DNA from: DIGJ01 sp041739345
Lineage (GTDB): Bacteria; Bacillota; Clostridia; Lachnospirales; Lachnospiraceae
Length of the DNA stretch: 64,000 bases
NCBI GenBank assembly: GCA_041739345.1
Contig: JBGSNZ010000014.1
Location: forward strand, 159,258-223,257
Direction of reading: 5' to 3'
In this document: positions 1-7,719 of the stretch, piece after piece
Layout of the letters: each line of letters begins with the position of its first letter
How positions within the stretch are numbered: position 1 is the first letter of the stretch
Notes under the pieces: model-generated
Told to the model about the DNA's origin: nothing
Databases searched by the model: none
What the model saw: only the letters and a program-made list of their open reading frames with translations
Program-made: the position numbers and the translations under genes

Positions 1-1242
1 ATTATTCCTAATAAATTTTATAAAATTGCAGCAGGTCAGGAACTGAGAAAATTGCTTTGCAAAAACATAAATAAGTTGGATGATTTTGGAGATTTGCAGC
101 TGTTCCCTGATAAAACCATATATTGTTCAATAGTTACAGTTGAAAAACAATTGGTTTCAGACATGGAATATTCACATGTCGAATCCATAGCATCTCTATG
201 GTCCGGCGAACACAAGGATAGTATAAGGATGAACACCTCAAAATTGAATCAGGATCCATGGAGCCTTTCAACGGATATTGATTTTATGAAAATAGTTAAT
301 AAAATGGAAGAAAAGGCTATTAACTTATCAGATGTTGCAACCATATTTAATGGAATCCAGACAAGCGCTGAGCGTGCAGAAAAATTTTCTGATAAGAGTG
401 AAGTATACTGGTTTGATCAATCATGTATTTTATCAGAGGATGAAGAAGTTGTAATCATTAGAAAATATGAAAAAGAGTATCAAATTGAGAAAAGTATAGT
501 AAGACCATATTTTAAGCCGACTAAAAAATTCGAAAAAGGAATGAAAACATATTCACTTTTACAGACGGATAAGAGAATTATTTTCCCCTATGATAAAGAG
601 GGAAAACTATTTAATATTGATACTATGAAGGATAAGTACCCAGGTACGCATCAATATTTGGAAGACTGTTATGATCGCCTGGTTCCAAAATGTTTAAATG
701 ATGGAATTGGCAGAGATATTTCAGATGCAACACAGGATACGTGGTATAAGTATGGGCGAACACAAGCGTTAACGGCATTTATTGATACACCAAAGCTTAT
801 TGTACGCGTATTAAGTAAAGAACCAATGTATGCTTATGATAACAATGACATGTTAATTGCATCAGGTGGAACGGCTGGTTACTGTGCGATTAGTGAGCAA
901 AAAGATAGCGAATATGCATTAGAATATGTTCAAGCCTGGCTAGCACATCCATATACGGAAAAGATATTTCAAATTAAGGGCAGCGATTTTGAAAATGGCT
1001 TTACGGCAAGAGGTACCTTCTTATTGAAAAAATTGCCGTTTGCAGTTATTGATTTTAGTGATGCAAGGCAGAAGGATATATATGAATCAGTTGTTTCAAA
1101 TACTCGAAAAATATACAAACTTAATCTTGATATGAAAGCTAAAACAGATAAGGCAACTTTAGGCATTCTTGAAAAGGAAAAAAATAAGCTGATAAAGCAG
1201 ATAGAAGACTCTATTACGAAAGTATATCAGCAGAAATTTTAG
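1..1242 (+). CDS. Eco57I/TaqI-like adenine-N6 DNA methyltransferase, C-terminal part (5' truncated by window)
   Basis: The frame is open from the first base, so the gene starts outside the window and 413 residues are visible. No catalytic NPPY motif lies in the visible part; it should be upstream. What remains looks like the end of the catalytic domain plus the TaqI-like target-recognition domain: an early KLDDFGDLQLF segment resembles the conserved FGD region of Eco57I-class enzymes, and the middle part (FNGIQTSAE, then VRPYFKPTKKF) resembles specificity-domain sequence. The C terminus is a Lys/Glu-rich helix, probably coiled. The stop is 8 nt from the next methyltransferase, so the two are cotranscribed. 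A type IIG enzyme with an N-terminal nuclease is possible but cannot be judged here. Confidence 0.75.
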   Translation: MIPNKFYKIAAGQELRKLLCKNINKLDDFGDLQLFPDKTIYCSIVTVEKQLVSDMEYSHVESIASLWSGEHKDSIRMNTSKLNQDPWSLSTDIDFMKIVNKMEEKAINLSDVATIFNGIQTSAERAEKFSDKSEVYWFDQSCILSEDEEVVIIRKYEKEYQIEKSIVRPYFKPTKKFEKGMKTYSLLQTDKRIIFPYDKEGKLFNIDTMKDKYPGTHQYLEDCYDRLVPKCLNDGIGRDISDATQDTWYKYGRTQALTAFIDTPKLIVRVLSKEPMYAYDNNDMLIASGGTAGYCAISEQKDSEYALEYVQAWLAHPYTEKIFQIKGSDFENGFTARGTFLLKKLPFAVIDFSDARQKDIYESVVSNTRKIYKLNLDMKAKTDKATLGILEKEKNKLIKQIEDSITKVYQQKF

Positions 1243-1250
1243 GTGATTTT

Positions 1251-2879
1251 ATGATATTAAAGGAAAATAGTTCTGAGCAAAAATTAAGAGGAGCCTATTA
1301 TACACCATTGCCTTTGGCTGAAATGATGGTGGATTTGTTCAAAGACGATAAATCTATAAAAACAGTATTGGAACCAAGCTGTGGCGATGGAGTATTTGTT
1401 GACGGACTTATAAAAACAGGTTTTATTAATAATATTGATTCAGTTACAGCGATTGAAATTGATAAACATGAATCCAAAAAGTTAAAGAACTGTTTAGAGC
1501 TAGAAAAGAAAGTAAAGGTATTGAATAAAGATTTTTTTGCATTTTATCAATCATATTCGGAAAAAAAGAAATACGATTTGATACTTGGAAATCCTCCATA
1601 CATACGTTATCAGTATCTAGAAGAAGAGCAGAAAAATGCAATGTCTGTAATATTAACAACACACGGGATGAAAGAGAATAAACTTATTAATACATGGGTT
1701 GGCTTTATTGTAGCATGTGTACATATGCTAAGTGAAAATGGAAAAATAGCATTTGTAATACCGGCTGAAATACTGCAGGTTGCATATGCGGAAGACTTGA
1801 GATTATTTTTAGCGGATTCATTATCTAAAATAACGTTAGTAACATTTGAAGAACTTGTTTTTCCTGATATTGAACAAGAGATAGTGGTGTTTATTGGTGA
1901 AAAAGGAGAACAAGAAAAAGGTATTAGAATTATAGAATTAAATAATCTAGATGACTTGGAATCATTTAATATTGATACCAATGAGTTTCAGCAGATTCAG
2001 CATGTACATGAAAAATGGACAAAATATTTTACGAACAGTAAAGAAAACGACTTGGTACGATCAATAAAAAATGATAAAAGATTCCAGAAATTATCTGATG
2101 TAGCATTGATAAATGTTGGAATTACAACGGGTAATAATAAATATTTTTCGATAAATAAAGAGCAAGTTGAAAAATATGACTTACAAAAAGTAGTTCGTCC
2201 CCTTATTGGAAGAAGCTCACATGCACATAGTATTTACTTTGAAGAGAAGGATTGGCTTGTCAATGTAAAGAAGAAAAAAGCAGCTTATTTAATTGATTTC
2301 CCGAATTCAAAATTTGAGGATTATCCGAAGAAACAAAAGGATTATATAAAACTTGGCGAAAAGAATAAGGAAAATAACGGATATAAATGTTCCATACGTG
2401 ACAGGTGGTATCGGATTCCATCTATTTGGGTACCAGATGCATTCTTTTTAAGAAGAAATAATCTATATCCTAAATTTGTGTTAAATAAGTGCAATGCTGT
2501 ATCAACGGATACAATGCATCGAATAAAATTCAATGAAGGTATTGAGCCAGAGCGCATAGCATTGTCATATTATAACAGCATTTCTTTTGCATTTACGGAA
2601 CTCTGTGGCAGAAGCTATGGTGGTGGGGTTCTAGAAATTTTGCCAGGTGAAGTTGGCAATATAGTAGTGCCAAAGATTGATGAAGTGCCAATAGAACAGG
2701 TTAGAGAAGTATTAAAAAGACTTGATACCATTGTTCGTAATGCACAAGATATTGAGCGGGCGTTGGATATTGTTGATAATGAAATTCTAGTTGATAACAT
2801 GGGGATTGATAAAAGAATGTGTGAAGAGGCTAGAGCTATCTGGAAGAAAATGCAGAGTAGAAGATTGAAGAGAAGTTAA
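1251..2879 (+). CDS. Eco57I/TaqI-class N6-adenine DNA methyltransferase
   Basis: A 542-residue SAM-dependent methyltransferase that would transfer a methyl group to adenine N6 in a specific DNA site. The order of motifs is that of the gamma class: motif X-like GAYYTP (residues 14-19), SAM-binding motif I VLEPSCGDG (39-47), acidic motif II AIEID, catalytic motif IV NPPY (114-117). The second half is a TaqI-like specificity domain ending in SYGGGVLEILPGEV, typical of the family. It follows another methyltransferase of the same class by 8 nt. Two such enzymes in a row suggest a modification pair for an asymmetric or two-part recognition sequence; no separate restriction gene is visible downstream. 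Confidence 0.85.
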   Translation: MILKENSSEQKLRGAYYTPLPLAEMMVDLFKDDKSIKTVLEPSCGDGVFVDGLIKTGFINNIDSVTAIEIDKHESKKLKNCLELEKKVKVLNKDFFAFYQSYSEKKKYDLILGNPPYIRYQYLEEEQKNAMSVILTTHGMKENKLINTWVGFIVACVHMLSENGKIAFVIPAEILQVAYAEDLRLFLADSLSKITLVTFEELVFPDIEQEIVVFIGEKGEQEKGIRIIELNNLDDLESFNIDTNEFQQIQHVHEKWTKYFTNSKENDLVRSIKNDKRFQKLSDVALINVGITTGNNKYFSINKEQVEKYDLQKVVRPLIGRSSHAHSIYFEEKDWLVNVKKKKAAYLIDFPNSKFEDYPKKQKDYIKLGEKNKENNGYKCSIRDRWYRIPSIWVPDAFFLRRNNLYPKFVLNKCNAVSTDTMHRIKFNEGIEPERIALSYYNSISFAFTELCGRSYGGGVLEILPGEVGNIVVPKIDEVPIEQVREVLKRLDTIVRNAQDIERALDIVDNEILVDNMGIDKRMCEEARAIWKKMQSRRLKRS

Positions 2880-2935
2880 GAAAGCCATTGGCACAAACGG
2901 TAAGAATAGCTGGCTAGGGGTGTAATATTGTTTTG

Positions 2936-2977
2936 AAGGAGCATAAAGAAGGGAGGTATATCTTCTTTATGCTCCTT
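2936..2977. terminator. Perfect 16-bp hairpin between convergent genes
   Basis: Two perfectly complementary 16-nt arms (2936-2951 and 2962-2977) enclose a 10-nt loop. It lies between the convergent methyltransferase and lipoprotein genes and probably acts in both directions, although neither side has a long U-run. Confidence 0.6.
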
Positions 2978-2998
2978 GTCTCTACTTTGATTTTTATA

Positions 2999-3478
2999 TC
3001 AAAAACCAATTTCTTGAAATTCTCCTGATGGGATTGTTATATCAAAATTTAATTCAGTGCTTTCTCCAGCTACTATTTTTATTCGGTTTAGCCCTTTTTT
3101 GATTGACAAAACATTTGTTGCGTAGTCAGTAACTTCGGATTCATTTGTAACTTCAATAAGTGTTGTAAGAGAGCTGTCTGGAGAAATTAAGACTAATTTT
3201 GCTTTTCCACTTTTAACATTCAAAAGATAAGTCATATCCAACTCGATGTCTTCTTCCGCTTCATAAGTCCAAATTGTATCCATTCCTTCGATTTGTTCAA
3301 TAGTTGCAATGAAATTTTGACCTTCTATCTTCTGTTCTGTATTATATAGGTTAAAACTATTCGAATCGCTTGCAATTTTATCATCCTTATCGTAAACGGA
3401 AGCCATTAAATTAGTAGAACATCCTGCTAAGGTTAATATAATACACAGTGTAAGTACAGCTAAGACAGTTTTTTTCAT
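2999..3478 (-). CDS. Hypothetical lipoprotein
   Basis: A 159-residue protein with a signal peptide (MKKTVLAVLTLCIILTL) and a lipobox LAGC, so it should be lipid-anchored on the outer face of the membrane. The rest is a small predicted beta-rich domain without cysteines; the end has an LNRIKIVAGESTELNFDI stretch common in secreted immunoglobulin-like folds. I chose the ATG at 3478 because GAAGG lies 8 nt upstream; an in-frame TTG at 3484 is too close to that site. It is monocistronic, divergent from the acyltransferase. I do not recognise a function. Confidence 0.65.
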   Translation of the reverse strand: MKKTVLAVLTLCIILTLAGCSTNLMASVYDKDDKIASDSNSFNLYNTEQKIEGQNFIATIEQIEGMDTIWTYEAEEDIELDMTYLLNVKSGKAKLVLISPDSSLTTLIEVTNESEVTDYATNVLSIKKGLNRIKIVAGESTELNFDITIPSGEFQEIGF

Positions 3479-3693
3479 ATTCAAATCCTTCTTTCATAAA
3501 AATTTATATTTACATAGTTATGTGCAGTCATGTTTATTCCCTTTCTTAATAGTTGAATTTGAATAATTGGGAATAAATGTATTGTACTACATCACTTGAT
3601 AATATTCAAAATAATTATAAAAAATGTCCTAACAATAAAACGAGAAGGAAACAATATGCAACGGAGCATAAGCAATACTAGCAATATTGTTAT

Positions 3694-3721
3694 TTGATAA
3701 TTCAGAAAGTCATGATATAAT
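3694..3721 (+). promoter_or_regulatory. Probable sigma-A promoter of the acyltransferase gene
   Basis: TTGATA, a 16-nt spacer and TATAAT, about 60 nt upstream of the chosen start. The rest of the roughly 300-nt divergent spacer (3479-3780) is AT-rich and shows nothing else I can name. Confidence 0.55.
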
Positions 3722-3780
3722 GTTTGTGTTACAGTTATTTACAAATATCAAAAAAATGTCAGGTTTATATAGGAGAAGAG

Positions 3781-4845
3781 ATGAGAAAATATTATTTAGA
3801 TAATTTGAGATTATTGTCAATTATCTTATTATTTCCAGTACATACATTTATGATTTACAATAACTTTGGAAGTAAATTTTATATTTGGAATGGTGATAAT
3901 AATTTATTGAGTACAATGATTGTAATGGTAAATCCTTGGTTTATGCCATTGTTATTTGTAGTTGCAGGAATGTGTGCAAGATATGCACTTAAAAAACGCA
4001 CTAAGCGGGAATTCATTACGGAAAGAATCAATAAATTGCTAATTCCTTTTATAGCCGGAATCATTTTGTTAGTTCCGATTCAAACCTTATTTGCCAGAAA
4101 ATTTTATTATAATTATGAAGGCAATATAATTGATAACGAGATATATTTTTTTACTCATATATCAGATTTTAGTGGTTATGATGGGGGCTTTACCCCAGGA
4201 CAATTATGGTTTATCCTGTTTTTATTTGTCATCTCACTATTGAGTATGGGAATCGTTGAATTAATTCCTTATGAAAAGGTATGTGCAAAGGTTGAAAAAT
4301 TTTCTATTGGAGTAATAATTGCATTATTTATTCCAGTATGGTTATCATATTATATCGGAAATATAGGCGGGTTTAGCATCGGGAAAGATTTATCTCTTTT
4401 TTTATTGGGGTATTATGTTTTAAGTAATGATCATATTTTAGCCAAACTCGATAAGTACAAAAAAATTATCATTACGATTTACTTTTTGTTTACCATTTTA
4501 TTAATGGGCTTATATTATGAATATGCTTATTATGGTGATTTGTTGGTATGTTTTGTTGGCTGGATAGGAATCTTAGGACTTTTAGTCTTGGGTAAAAAAT
4601 ATCTTAATACTGAGAATGCAATAACAAAGTATTTGAACAAAGCTTCATATACAATCTATATTTTACATCAATCTATATTGGTTGCATTAGCTTATTGGGC
4701 ACTAGCGACAGTGGAAAACATTGCAGTGCAAGTGATTATTATTATGTTGGGTAGTTTAATTATTACTATTATCTGTTATGAGATATGTAAACGCATACCG
4801 GTTTTGAGATTTTTATTGGGAAGTAATTCAACGGCACATAAATAA
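3781..4845 (+). CDS. Acyltransferase 3 family membrane protein
   Basis: A 354-residue integral membrane protein of the acyltransferase-3 family, which O-acylates cell-surface sugars, peptidoglycan or small molecules using a cytoplasmic acyl donor. It starts with the family-typical RKYYLDNLRLL followed by a helix carrying VHTFMIY, where the conserved catalytic His would be, and has about ten hydrophobic segments, ending with a SYTIYILHQSI helix. The ATG at 3781 is preceded by AGGAGAAG; the frame is open further upstream, but the extension has no ribosome site. The substrate cannot be told from context. Confidence 0.8.
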   Translation: MRKYYLDNLRLLSIILLFPVHTFMIYNNFGSKFYIWNGDNNLLSTMIVMVNPWFMPLLFVVAGMCARYALKKRTKREFITERINKLLIPFIAGIILLVPIQTLFARKFYYNYEGNIIDNEIYFFTHISDFSGYDGGFTPGQLWFILFLFVISLLSMGIVELIPYEKVCAKVEKFSIGVIIALFIPVWLSYYIGNIGGFSIGKDLSLFLLGYYVLSNDHILAKLDKYKKIIITIYFLFTILLMGLYYEYAYYGDLLVCFVGWIGILGLLVLGKKYLNTENAITKYLNKASYTIYILHQSILVALAYWALATVENIAVQVIIIMLGSLIITIICYEICKRIPVLRFLLGSNSTAHK

Positions 4846-4870
4846 CAATAAAATACGAGGTGACTAATTG

Positions 4871-5494
4871 ATGGAATTTAAGAAAACATTTTTTCCTTAT
4901 TTTAAGGATTTTTGTATAGATAAGTTTGGATCGGATCTTGGTATACAAATATTTAAGCAGGCCCAATCAAAGCTATTTGAACTAGTAGACGAAGCGGATG
5001 ATAGGAATAACAAGTACATAAAATGGCATCTGTACAAAAATATGCTGCCTATTATTTCGATTTATTTAATCCTCAAAGAGCTTAATTACACACCGCAAAA
5101 AGTATTAGAACTTACAGATGAGATTATGCAGATAAGTCGTATTAACATGAAAAAGAAAAACCAAATGATTGGTAAGTTACCTCATGGATATTTTCTATTT
5201 AAAACATTTAGCAAACTGATCGTATCAAAACAGTATCCAGATGAAGGATGGAATATTAAGTGGATTAAATGTGATGCAAATGAAGTTCATTTTGATATGA
5301 CAAGTTGTATCTATGTTGAGATAACAAATAAATATAAGTGCCCAGAACTATGTCCTTTATTTTGTGCAAATGATGATGTGACGTTATCTGGTTTTCAACC
5401 TTCCATAATTTTTGAACGAGAGAAAACAATTGCAAGCGGACAGGAAAAATGTGACTTTCACTTTTATAATAGTAAGAAGAAAGTAAATAATTAG
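4871..5494 (+). CDS. L-2-amino-thiazoline-4-carboxylic acid hydrolase-like protein
   Basis: A 207-residue soluble protein matching the pattern of the ATC hydrolase family (PF14196): an N-terminal helical part, a central Cys-rich segment (TNKYKCPELCPLFCANDD) and a C-terminal CDFHFYN motif. The founding enzyme opens a thiazoline ring on the way to L-cysteine, but most family members are uncharacterised and unlikely to share that substrate. The ATG at 4871 follows GAGGTGA by 7 nt; a TTG three bases earlier is less likely. It lies 25 nt after the acyltransferase and may share its transcript. Confidence 0.7.
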   Translation: MEFKKTFFPYFKDFCIDKFGSDLGIQIFKQAQSKLFELVDEADDRNNKYIKWHLYKNMLPIISIYLILKELNYTPQKVLELTDEIMQISRINMKKKNQMIGKLPHGYFLFKTFSKLIVSKQYPDEGWNIKWIKCDANEVHFDMTSCIYVEITNKYKCPELCPLFCANDDVTLSGFQPSIIFEREKTIASGQEKCDFHFYNSKKKVNN

Positions 5495-5562
5495 TCCTTC
5501 GTAGAAGCCCAGCCACTGAGAAATAAAAAGGAAAAAGTTTAAGTTTGTAGGAGAGAAGTTCA

Positions 5563-6027
5563 ATGATGCTTAAAAATATATTATTTGTCGTAGAAGATAT
5601 AGAAAAATCCAAGAAATTTTATCAGAATTTGTTCGGTTTACAACTAGTTGCCGACTTTGGTGAAAATGTAATTTTAACAGAAGGTCTTGCACTGCAAGAA
5701 AAGAAACTTTGGGAAAAATTCATTGAAAGAAATGTCACGGTTGGTGGCAATGACGCAGAACTGTATTTTGAAGAGAATGATATTGATGCTTTCTTGGAAA
5801 AATTGGAGAATAGTGACTTCCACATAGAGTATCTCAATCGATGCATAGAACATGACTGGGGGCAGAGAGTCATACGTATCTATGATCTTGATAAGCATGT
5901 AATTGAGATTGGTGAGTCACTGGAATATGTGGCTCGTAGATTTTTGAAGACAGGAATGACGGTGGAGCAGGTTGCAAAGAAAACACAACTGCCCCTTTCC
6001 CAGATAGAGGTAATCGCACAATGTTAG
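5563..6027 (+). CDS. VOC (glyoxalase/bleomycin-resistance fold) family protein
   Basis: A 154-residue protein with the vicinal-oxygen-chelate fold: the start ILFVVEDIEKSKKFYQNLFGLQ is the classical first beta-alpha-beta unit, and RIYDLDKHVIEIGE is the closing strand with a metal-ligand-type Glu. Members bind or transform small molecules with a divalent metal. The last 30 residues (TGMTVEQVAKKTQLPLSQIEVI) read as a small helix-turn-helix-like tail beyond the normal fold. AGGAG lies 7 nt before the ATG; a second ATG follows directly. Substrate unknown. Confidence 0.75.
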   Translation: MMLKNILFVVEDIEKSKKFYQNLFGLQLVADFGENVILTEGLALQEKKLWEKFIERNVTVGGNDAELYFEENDIDAFLEKLENSDFHIEYLNRCIEHDWGQRVIRIYDLDKHVIEIGESLEYVARRFLKTGMTVEQVAKKTQLPLSQIEVIAQC

Positions 6028-6052
6028 CGGGATTTTGTGCGTTTTTTGCTAA

Positions 6053-7165
6053 TTAATCTTTCCCAGCCATAACTCTATCACATTTTCCACGATATTCTTT
6101 CATTAGCTTTAAAAACTCTTGATTAGAATGCAAGAATTCAAAGTCTTTATTATTCTCAAGATCAGAAAGCAAAGCAGGGAGTATTTTTTGTCCTAAATTA
6201 TCCTGCCACCGCTGCTTGTCTTTCACTTGCTGATACTCTTGCTTTTGCTTCAAATGATCGTACAAAATAGAATCCTGAGGAACCCATGGAATCATCACGT
6301 TTTCTAACATCGACCTCAAAACAGCGATGCTTTCACTTACCTTTTTTCTTTTTATAGCAATTTGAAATGGCGCTATGGTTGCATCATAATCCCAAAGTTC
6401 AAACTGCTTTACGATGTGGCTTAAAATACTGGATAGTTTTTCTGCTTTTTCATCATCCCCTAACGCTAATTCCACGTCTAATAAACCCAAAATTGTCATT
6501 TGAACTTCGTTAACTGTCATTAATAATTTCCGTTCCAAAAGTTCAGCAGATTCCGGCAGTTTATTTTGTTCTTTGAATAAATTTGCTTGAAGCTGTTTTT
6601 TATCGAGAGCAGACCACTCGGGCAATAAGTCTAGCATTTCTTGTGCTTTCTCATATTCCTTTTGTTTAATATATTTAGATACCAGCATATAGAGGGCTTT
6701 ATTACGTGCTTTTTCATCATCACCCGCGGCTACACGTTCATAAAAGGTGATAAATTTTTCCTCATAAAATTCTTTATTTTTTAATTCAGAGCCATACATA
6801 AATAATGCACCTTCTAAAATCACAGCGATCGTTTCGATTAGTTCCGCACAGTTTGGATATTCCTTGATTTTTTCATTTGCCATATCAAATCCAGCTTCAT
6901 AGCCTTCTTTTTCTATACTATTGATAATCTGTGCGCTGAACTGGCTGATTTCATTTGTAGTCATATCTTCTTCAAAACATAATAAGGTATTTAAATCTAT
7001 TTTTAAAATCCGTGCGAGAGGAGGCAACAAAGAAATATCCGGGTAGGTTGTTCCTTTTTCCCACTTGTTCACGGCAGGCGTAGACACTCCAAGGTAGTTT
7101 GCTATGTTCTCCTGGGTTAGTTCCAATTCTTTTCTTTTATTGTGAATAACAGTGCTAATTGGCAT
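6053..7165 (-). CDS. HTH (XRE) regulator with TPR-like C-terminal domain
   Basis: A 370-residue protein. Residues 5-60 are an XRE/Cro-type DNA-binding domain (RKELELTQENIANYLGVSTPAVNKWEKG). The remainder is all-helical and resembles tetratricopeptide repeats (KEYEKAQEMLDLLPEW and similar). This layout is shared with quorum-peptide-sensing Rap/PlcR/Rgg-like regulators, but ligand binding is an inference. It is a clear paralogue of the gene at 32094, including the TPAVNKWE...YPDI..LPPLARIL stretch. It is convergent with the VOC gene and separated by only 25 nt. Confidence 0.8.
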   Translation of the reverse strand: MPISTVIHNKRKELELTQENIANYLGVSTPAVNKWEKGTTYPDISLLPPLARILKIDLNTLLCFEEDMTTNEISQFSAQIINSIEKEGYEAGFDMANEKIKEYPNCAELIETIAVILEGALFMYGSELKNKEFYEEKFITFYERVAAGDDEKARNKALYMLVSKYIKQKEYEKAQEMLDLLPEWSALDKKQLQANLFKEQNKLPESAELLERKLLMTVNEVQMTILGLLDVELALGDDEKAEKLSSILSHIVKQFELWDYDATIAPFQIAIKRKKVSESIAVLRSMLENVMIPWVPQDSILYDHLKQKQEYQQVKDKQRWQDNLGQKILPALLSDLENNKDFEFLHSNQEFLKLMKEYRGKCDRVMAGKD

Positions 7166-7370
7166 ATTTAATCCTCATTTCTGCGCTGCTTTTTGCGCGT
7201 ACCAGTTTGCAAAGAAATAGAAAGGCCTTTTCATAAACTTATTTTAGCAAGGATATGCAGTTAAGGCAATTGAGTAGTAATTAAATATTAGGACATTTTT
7301 TTAACTTACAGTTAACTTGTGTTTGCTCCACATTTTTGTACAGCAGTGTGATTAAATTATATTCGTAAAA

Positions 7371-7452
7371 TAAAATGTTGAAAATAGCAATCAATAAAAA
7401 AGAAATAAGAATATTTCATCAAGACCGTCTGCATTAGTGCAGTCGGTTTTTG
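7371..7452 (+). ncRNA. Candidate small RNA with its own promoter and terminator
   Basis: Within the 554-nt gap 7166-7719 there is a promoter-like TTGTAC, 16 nt, TATATT (7336-7363), followed about 80 nt later by an intrinsic terminator (7424-7452). No gene lies between them, so a short transcript is the simplest reading. A 20-codon frame (7375-7437) lies inside but has no ribosome binding site and ends within the hairpin. Nothing identifies the RNA with a known family. Confidence 0.3.
7424..7452 (+). terminator. Intrinsic terminator without an upstream gene
   Basis: Ten-nucleotide arms (7424-7433 and 7438-7447, one mismatch), a TTAG loop and a run of Ts. The nearest upstream gene on this strand ends at 6027, on the far side of an opposite-strand gene. 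Confidence 0.7.
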
Positions 7453-7627
7453 TATATTAATAAATATACATATAAAAATTGTTTTGATTTTTTTTTGAAT
7501 TATACGATTGTTTTATTTTCATGTGCTGAATTTAAGCCAAGATAATAAGACATACTCCTTCTTGAATTAACCTTCACTATCCACATAATGGAAACAGAGG
7601 AAATGAATATTAATACATATTATTATG

Positions 7628-7656
7628 TTGACAATATTCAATCTATATTTTAGACT
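7628..7656 (+). promoter_or_regulatory. Possible promoter of the fused amino-acid importer
   Basis: TTGACA with, at 17 nt, the weak -10 candidate TAGACT, about 65 nt before the start. The -35 is a consensus match; the -10 is poor. The remainder of 7453-7719 is AT-rich and holds no gene. Confidence 0.35.
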
Positions 7657-7719
7657 TATTACAATTGAGTAAGGTTTCGTTACTAGCAACATTAATCATT
7701 AAATTAAAGGAGAAAAGAA

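Noticed and set aside
7375..7437. 20-codon frame inside the candidate small RNA
   Set aside because: No ribosome binding site, and its stop lies in the terminator loop.
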